This document shows positions 59,174-64,000 of a stretch of 64,000 nt of DNA, in pieces. Positions within the stretch are counted from its first letter, which is position 1. Every line of letters begins with the position of its first letter. The position numbers and the translations under genes were made by a program. The notes under the pieces were generated by a model, which saw nothing but the letters and a program-made list of their open reading frames with translations, was not told the DNA's origin and did no database searches. The DNA comes from CAZMSD01 sp964568855 (lineage in GTDB: Bacteria > CAIWAD01): NCBI GenBank assembly GCA_964568855.1, contig CAZMSD010000020.1, positions 4,578 through 68,577 of the forward strand. The letters run 5' to 3'.

Positions 59174-60563
59174 TCCACGCCAGGAAATCCGGCGGGTGAG
59201 GAATTCCCCGGCGGGGGAGCTGAAGGTCTACATGCACACCGTGGGCTGCGCCAGGAACCTGGTGGATTCGGAGATCCTACTGGGGCAGATGGGCCAAAGG
59301 GTGCGCCCGGTGGAGGAAGGCCGCCGGGCCGACCTGATCGTGGTCAACAGCTGCGGATTCATCGAGGGCGCCAGGGAGGAATCCATCGACGCCGTGATGG
59401 AGGCGGTGCGGCTCAAGCAGGAGGCACCGGGGCGCCGGGTGGTGATGATGGGCTGCCTGAGCGAGCGCTGCCGGGATGAACTCAGGCGCGAGATCCCCGA
59501 GCTGGACGGCATCTACGGCGTGGGCGAGTTCGGGCCGCTGCTGCGGGAAATGGGCCTGCGGCCTTCCGGGTCCGGCGCGGTCCAGGATCCCGACCGGGAC
59601 GCCCCCGGCCTGTTCATGGAGCGGGTGCTGCTCAGTCCCCGCCACGCGGCCTACCTGCGGATCTCGGACGGCTGCGATAAGCGCTGCAGCTATTGCAGCA
59701 TTCCGCAGATGCGTGGCCGGATGCACTCCCGACCTCCCGTGGAGATCCTGGCCGAGGCCCGGTCACTTGTCGAGCGTGGTGTCAAAGAAATCAACATCAT
59801 CGGCCAGGAGATCTCAAGTTATGGTCGAGATCTATCGGGGAAGCCGGGAATCTGCGGGCTGCTCAAGATCCTGAACGATTGCGGGGCGCCCTGGCTGCGG
59901 CTGCTCTACACCCATCCCCCGCTGGTGGACCGGGAATTCGCCGAAACCATGGCGGACTGCGAGCAGGTGCTGCCCTACCTGGACTTCCCCGTGGAGCACG
60001 TTTCGGGCCACGTGCTCAGGCGCATGCACCGGGCGGGCGACGCGGTCGGGCTGGCGGAACAGATGGCCATGCTGCGCGAGGTGGTTCCCGGCCTGGTGCT
60101 TCGGACTTCCATCATCGTCGGCTTTCCGGGTGAGCGCGAGCGGGATTTCGAGGAGCTGCTGGCCTTCATCCGGGAACATCCATTCGACAGGCTGGGTGCA
60201 TTCATCTGGTCGCCCGAGGCGGGCACCCCGGCCCTCGACCTGCCCGGCAGGGTGCCGTCCGAGCTGGCCGCCGAGCGCTTTCACCAGCTGATGCAGGCGC
60301 AGCAGGAGCTGAGCCTGGCCGCCAACGAGGCACTGCTGGGCCGCCGGGAGCGGGTGCTGGTGGACGAATTCGACGACGCCGCGGGAGTCAGCCTGGCCCG
60401 CAGCTACCGCGACGCTCTTGACATCGACAACTGCGTCGAACTGGAAGGATCTTTTCCCGTGGGAGATTTCGTGGACGTGGAATACGTCGAGGCCCTGGAA
60501 TACGACCTGCGGGCGCGGCCCCTCGGGTCCTCGGGCACCCTCCTTTCAGGGGACGGATCATGA
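59166..60563 (+). CDS. rimO: Ribosomal protein S12 methylthiotransferase RimO
   Basis: 465 residues. UPF0004 domain (VGCARNLVDSEILLGQM with a cluster Cys), radical-SAM domain with C-x3-C-x2-C (SDGCDKRCSYCSIPQMRG), and a C-terminal TRAM domain (VGDFVDVEYVEA). It adds a methylthio group to an Asp of S12. TTG 59166 overlaps ftsY by 8 bases; GTG 59196 is an alternative. Confidence 0.93.
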   Translation: MPDPRQEIRRVRNSPAGELKVYMHTVGCARNLVDSEILLGQMGQRVRPVEEGRRADLIVVNSCGFIEGAREESIDAVMEAVRLKQEAPGRRVVMMGCLSERCRDELRREIPELDGIYGVGEFGPLLREMGLRPSGSGAVQDPDRDAPGLFMERVLLSPRHAAYLRISDGCDKRCSYCSIPQMRGRMHSRPPVEILAEARSLVERGVKEINIIGQEISSYGRDLSGKPGICGLLKILNDCGAPWLRLLYTHPPLVDREFAETMADCEQVLPYLDFPVEHVSGHVLRRMHRAGDAVGLAEQMAMLREVVPGLVLRTSIIVGFPGERERDFEELLAFIREHPFDRLGAFIWSPEAGTPALDLPGRVPSELAAERFHQLMQAQQELSLAANEALLGRRERVLVDEFDDAAGVSLARSYRDALDIDNCVELEGSFPVGDFVDVEYVEALEYDLRARPLGSSGTLLSGDGS

Positions 60564-61948
60564 AGCGGCTGAACATGCCGGTTGCGGGGAAGATCCGAAT
60601 ACCGTGCGCGCCATCCCGGTGGAAGCTCTGCGTGACGTCCTTGCTGATCCTGCTGGCCCTCCCGTACTCGCGGGCGGAGAGTCGGGACACCTGGTTCATG
60701 CACGAATGGGAGCCCGATTTCAGGGTGCTCCTGCACGACCGCTTCGAGCCGCAGAGTCACGCCCGCCGGCAGGTGATCACCTGTCTGCTGGATGTGGCCG
60801 ACCTCCAGTTCCGGCGGGTGGATGCCGCTGCCGCGTCCGCCGGATCCGCCGAACCGGATGACGCGTCCACGACCCGCATCTACCAAGCGCGCTACGAGAT
60901 CAGCGTGGAGGTCTTCGCCGGGAACCGGCAGGTGAGTTCCCGCTACGAGCGCTTCACCATGGAAACCGCCGACTACCGTTCCACTGGAGCCCGGGCCGGG
61001 TCCCGCTGGCATCATTTCGAGCTGGAACTCGGAGCAGGCGAATACGGCTGGTGGGTCGAATTCCAGGACCTCAACTCGCGCAAGCGGAAACAGCTTAAGG
61101 GCGAGCTGAAGGTCGGCGATGAGAGTGAAGAAAGCTGGCGGCTCTCGGGCATCTGGCTGCTGATGGACGCCGATACCCTGAATCCGGATCCTCATCGCTC
61201 CCGGCCCGTTGCCGAACACCGGATCAGCGACGAGCACCGGGACCTGTCGGCCTACTACGAGGTCCTCTGCGGCGAGAATGAGAAGCTCAGCCTGCACAGC
61301 CGGATCCTCGATCACCGGGACCGCGTCCGCCACGAGCGGCGGATCGCGCGACTCTATCCCAGGGGCCATTCGAAGAACCTGCTGCAGATTCCCCTGGATG
61401 AGCTGGGTTCCGGAGATTTCGTGCTGGAGCTTAGCCTTAAGAGCGCCGATTCGCTGCGCGCGGCCGCTAATCGCGCGGTGGAAGTGCGCAGGCAGGAGTT
61501 CAGCGTGCGCTGGCATGCCCTGCCCCTGACCGCGACGGACCTGGACCTGGCCGTGGAGCAGTTGCGCTACGTGCTCGAGGCCTCCCGGATGCGCGAGATG
61601 AAGAACGCTCCCCGGGGACAGAAACGCCTGCTCTTCGAGCGCTTCTGGGACGACGTGGATCCCTCGCCGGAGACCGAATACAACGAACTGATGCAGGAAT
61701 ACTACCGCCGGGCGGAATTCGCCGACCGGCGCTTCTCCTGGTCCCGCTTCGCCGGCTGGCGCAGCGACCGCGGCCGGATCTACATGCTGCACGGCGATCC
61801 CTCGCGGGTGGAGCGCTTCAGCGGGGACTTCGAGCGTCCGGCCTGGGAGCGCTGGTACTACGAGGAGGAAGGCCTTGAGTACCTCTTCGTGGACTGGCAG
61901 GGCTTCGGCGACTACGAGCTGCAGATCGACAGGAATCTCCGCCTGTGA
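60560..61948 (+). CDS. GWxTD-domain secreted protein
   Basis: 462 residues. Signal peptide (KLCVTSLLILLALPYSRAES). Residues about 45-320 are beta-rich without a recognised family. The C-terminal third is a GWxTD-type domain: FERFWDDVDPSPETEYNEL, FAGWRSDRGRIYMLHGDP and WERWYYEEEGLEYLFVD. The canonical GW-x-T-D is GWRSD here. The domain's function is unknown; its genes are common in FCB-related phyla. It overlaps rimO (ATGA) and ldcA (GTGA). Confidence 0.85.
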   Translation: MKRLNMPVAGKIRIPCAPSRWKLCVTSLLILLALPYSRAESRDTWFMHEWEPDFRVLLHDRFEPQSHARRQVITCLLDVADLQFRRVDAAAASAGSAEPDDASTTRIYQARYEISVEVFAGNRQVSSRYERFTMETADYRSTGARAGSRWHHFELELGAGEYGWWVEFQDLNSRKRKQLKGELKVGDESEESWRLSGIWLLMDADTLNPDPHRSRPVAEHRISDEHRDLSAYYEVLCGENEKLSLHSRILDHRDRVRHERRIARLYPRGHSKNLLQIPLDELGSGDFVLELSLKSADSLRAAANRAVEVRRQEFSVRWHALPLTATDLDLAVEQLRYVLEASRMREMKNAPRGQKRLLFERFWDDVDPSPETEYNELMQEYYRRAEFADRRFSWSRFAGWRSDRGRIYMLHGDPSRVERFSGDFERPAWERWYYEEEGLEYLFVDWQGFGDYELQIDRNLRL

Positions 61949-62898
61949 GCGGCGAGGGAAAGCGACACGTGCGGGTGGTGGCCCCCGCGGGACCGGTGTC
62001 CATCGAGGCGCTGGAGGCGGGCCTGACCTGGCTGCGCCGCCAGGATTGCGAAGTGGTGGAGGCGGTCCACCTGCGCGGAACCTGGGGCCACCTGGCGGGC
62101 CGCGACGCCGACCGCGCCGCCGACCTGATGGAGGCCTTCCTCGATCCCAGGGCCGACCTGGTCTGGGCCGCCCGCGGCGGATTCGGCTGCGCCCGGTTGC
62201 TGCGGCTGTTGGACTGGGAGCGGCTTGCGGAAGTGTCGGATCCGCCGCTGCTGGTGGGCTACAGCGACCTCACTTCCCTGCAGTGCGCCCTCTGGACCCG
62301 CCTGGGCTGGCCATGCCTGCACGGGCCCATGTCGGCCACCGAGCTGGGCGGCGGTATCGACGGTGCGACCCTTGACTCCCTGCTGCCCTTTGTAACACAC
62401 GGCCCGGCCCCTGAATGCGCTCAGTGCATCACGCTGAGCAAAGAACAGCTCCTGGCGCCGGGCCTGGCCGAGGGACCCCTCCTGGGCGGCAATCTATCTG
62501 TCCTCAGCAGCATGCTGGGGAGTCCCTGGTTTCCCGATTGCCGGGGCGTCGTGCTCTTCCTGGAGGATTATGGGGAATTTCCCTTCCGAGTGGACCGCCA
62601 CCTGGCGCAACTGATGAACGCCGGCGTACTGAGCGAGGTCTCGGCGATCCTGCTGGGGCACTTTCCGGAATGCCTGGAGCCCGATCCGGAGAAGTCCACC
62701 TTCAGCGTAGATGAGCTCTTCGAGCAATACTTTGCGCCTCTGGGTATTCCGGTGATACGCGGTCTGCCCTTCGGCCACGCCGCGCCCAGGATCAGCCTGC
62801 CGGTGGGCGGCCTGGCGGTGGTGAACACTGAGGCGCTGCGGGTCGAACTGCTGCCCCGGAGCTGGGCGGATCTGGGAGTTCGTTGCGAAAACATCTGA
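61945..62898 (+). CDS. ldcA: LD-carboxypeptidase (S66 family)
   Basis: 317 residues; removes terminal D-Ala from muropeptides in cell-wall recycling. N-terminal VRVVAPAGPVSIEALEAG, then VWAARGGFGCARLL, then GYSDLTSLQ with the catalytic Ser (about residue 110). The Glu and His of the triad are in LEDYGEFPFRVDRHL and GLPFGHAAPR. GTG 61945 overlaps the GWxTD gene stop. Confidence 0.92.
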   Translation: MSGEGKRHVRVVAPAGPVSIEALEAGLTWLRRQDCEVVEAVHLRGTWGHLAGRDADRAADLMEAFLDPRADLVWAARGGFGCARLLRLLDWERLAEVSDPPLLVGYSDLTSLQCALWTRLGWPCLHGPMSATELGGGIDGATLDSLLPFVTHGPAPECAQCITLSKEQLLAPGLAEGPLLGGNLSVLSSMLGSPWFPDCRGVVLFLEDYGEFPFRVDRHLAQLMNAGVLSEVSAILLGHFPECLEPDPEKSTFSVDELFEQYFAPLGIPVIRGLPFGHAAPRISLPVGGLAVVNTEALRVELLPRSWADLGVRCENI

Positions 62899-63106
62899 GG
62901 GCACCTCTTGATGAGACTCTGGCAACGTGTCTCACGGCGTCTCGGGTTAAGCCCTGCATGGTACAGCTGCGCTATATTCAGTAAGAGGTGACTCTCGGCC
63001 TTTATAAGGATTCTCGAAAGTCCTTGGCGTTTGATCGATGGTGCGATTTGGCCTGCTCAGCTTTGTCGAATCGCTCAGAACTTACGGGAACCCCTATAAA
63101 TACTGC

Positions 63107-64000
63107 CTATTCTGTCCAGAAGGACGACCCGTCAAGACCTCCTGTTCTCACTCCTGCAGCCTGCACATGATAGCTGGTGAAGCCGGATTCTATTGGTTGG
63201 GGATCAGTCCAACTTGATGTATGACAGCCATCCCATTCTATTTCAGCAACCAGTAGATCATTGCGAAATACGTTATATGTGTCACAAACTCGACCTTCGA
63301 GCGGCCCGATTTCAAGTGTCGGTACCTCGTTCTGAATCCGTAGTGCCAATTCAGGTGGTCTCGTCAGTTCTCCAGGATTCATCGGCATGCCCATGTAAGT
63401 ACCACGATAGAATCGTTGATTTGCATATCCCAGTGGGCCAGGCCAAGAGGGCCAATTCTCAGAAAGTGTGTTGTAGAACGCCAGCTTTTCACCTTCGCGA
63501 AAGCCCAGGTGCAGTTCGTCTCCTATCATCCAGGGAATGGGCCAGAAGTCGGGATCTTCAACCTGATGCACGATGCACAAGGTATCTCCACTCTGTAGTT
63601 CATGCCAGCATTCAAAACTCACATTATACGGATCGCTGGTTATACCCCGATAGAATTCTAATCCCCTTCCTTGTGTAGTAAGTCTATTCAATGCGATCAA
63701 ATCGTCATAGTTATCCTCGTCTAGTTTACACCCCATCAGGTATCTGCGCCCACGATCAACGGACAAACTGTCACGCTCAAAGGGCCAGTGAGATAGATTC
63801 ACAGTATGGATTGTAGAATTATACTGCGTATACGCGCTATATGCGAAACTCGTAGATCCATTACTGAGATCCGTAGGTATTGGACAAATATCCTCGGGAC
63901 CAAAACCATCGTAATAGCTAACATAGTCCAGTGGTAGGAGCGGCGGCGGCGGTATGTGTCAACAAAACCGAGACAGTTCCTCCTCTGAAATTAGTGTACA
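63107..64000 (-). pseudogene. Secreted-type protein gene with in-frame TGA, cut by window edge
   Basis: Read from the right edge, the frame is open except for one TGA (63961-63959), flanked by EEELSRFC before and HIPPPPLLPLDYVSYYDG after, both protein-like. The 231 residues from GTG 63802 are clearly coding. The C-terminus (NVFRNDLLVAEIEWDG ... SGFTSYHVQAAG) resembles a fibronectin-III-like sandwich. No signal peptide is visible because the 5' end lies outside. Lower GC than the rest of the window. A nonsense mutation, sequence error or recoded TGA could all explain it. Family unknown. Confidence 0.6.

Overview
The window is 64 kb of GC-rich bacterial chromosome, densely packed with genes that mostly share 1-4 base stop/start overlaps. 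Several genes imply a Gram-negative envelope: LolC/LolD lipoprotein release, a heptose-7-phosphate kinase for LPS, ExbB/ExbD/TonB-like proteins, an MltD-like lipoprotein and a Tat-dependent periplasmic nitrate reductase. The mix of a GWxTD protein, an AgmX-type TonB protein, bactofilin, a GloVer-repeat protein, McsA/McsB-like proteins beside ClpC, a NapL-type nap operon and a COX24-like mini-protein suggests an uncultivated member of the FCB/Gemmatimonadota-like lineages or a neighbouring phylum. That placement is inference only; no rRNA or tRNA gene was found.

Layout. 1-2739: rnc (cut by the left edge), a YigZ-family gene and a CNNM/CorC transporter. 2946-4229 (minus): an unrecognised protein ending in a Fis-type helix-turn-helix, with a hairpin over its ribosome-binding site. 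4428-12908: one long operon, M23 peptidase, bactofilin, atpZ, an AtpI-like gene and atpBEFHAGDC. 13107-23958: an envelope machine of a secreted TPR protein, a 1668-residue TPR protein, two small proteins, ExbB, two ExbD paralogues and an AgmX/TonB-like protein. It is followed by a membrane-anchored GH2-like pseudo-glycosidase (24068-26647) and an RpiB-like protein. 27356-30492: a 77-residue protein, a SPOR-SpoIID protein and prfB with a programmed frameshift. 30533-34961: lysS, an exact 885-bp tandem duplication, lolC and lolD. 34997-43143: McsA-like and degenerate McsB-like genes, a GloVer-repeat protein, a DUF255 protein and clpC. 43210-45732: an RNA uracil methyltransferase and rfaE1. 45775-51946 (minus): napL-napD-napA-napG-napH-napB. 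52127-62898: comF, an MltD-like gene, an HU-like gene, a 29-residue COX24-like gene, xseA, xseB, nadK, ftsY, rimO, a GWxTD gene and ldcA. 62899-64000: lower-GC DNA with a broken secreted-protein gene running off the right edge.

How they fit together. The ATP synthase operon and the ExbB/ExbD/AgmX cluster respectively make and spend proton motive force. Peptidoglycan-acting genes recur (M23 with bactofilin, SPOR-SpoIID, MltD-like, LD-carboxypeptidase). The Nap operon supplies nitrate respiration through NapGH instead of NapC. The points most worth a second look are the ExbB/ExbD/TPR envelope machine with one proton-dead ExbD, the catalytically empty GH2-membrane fusion, the degenerate McsB-like kinase near clpC, the exact tandem duplication in lysS-lolC, and the in-frame TGA in the gene at the right edge.
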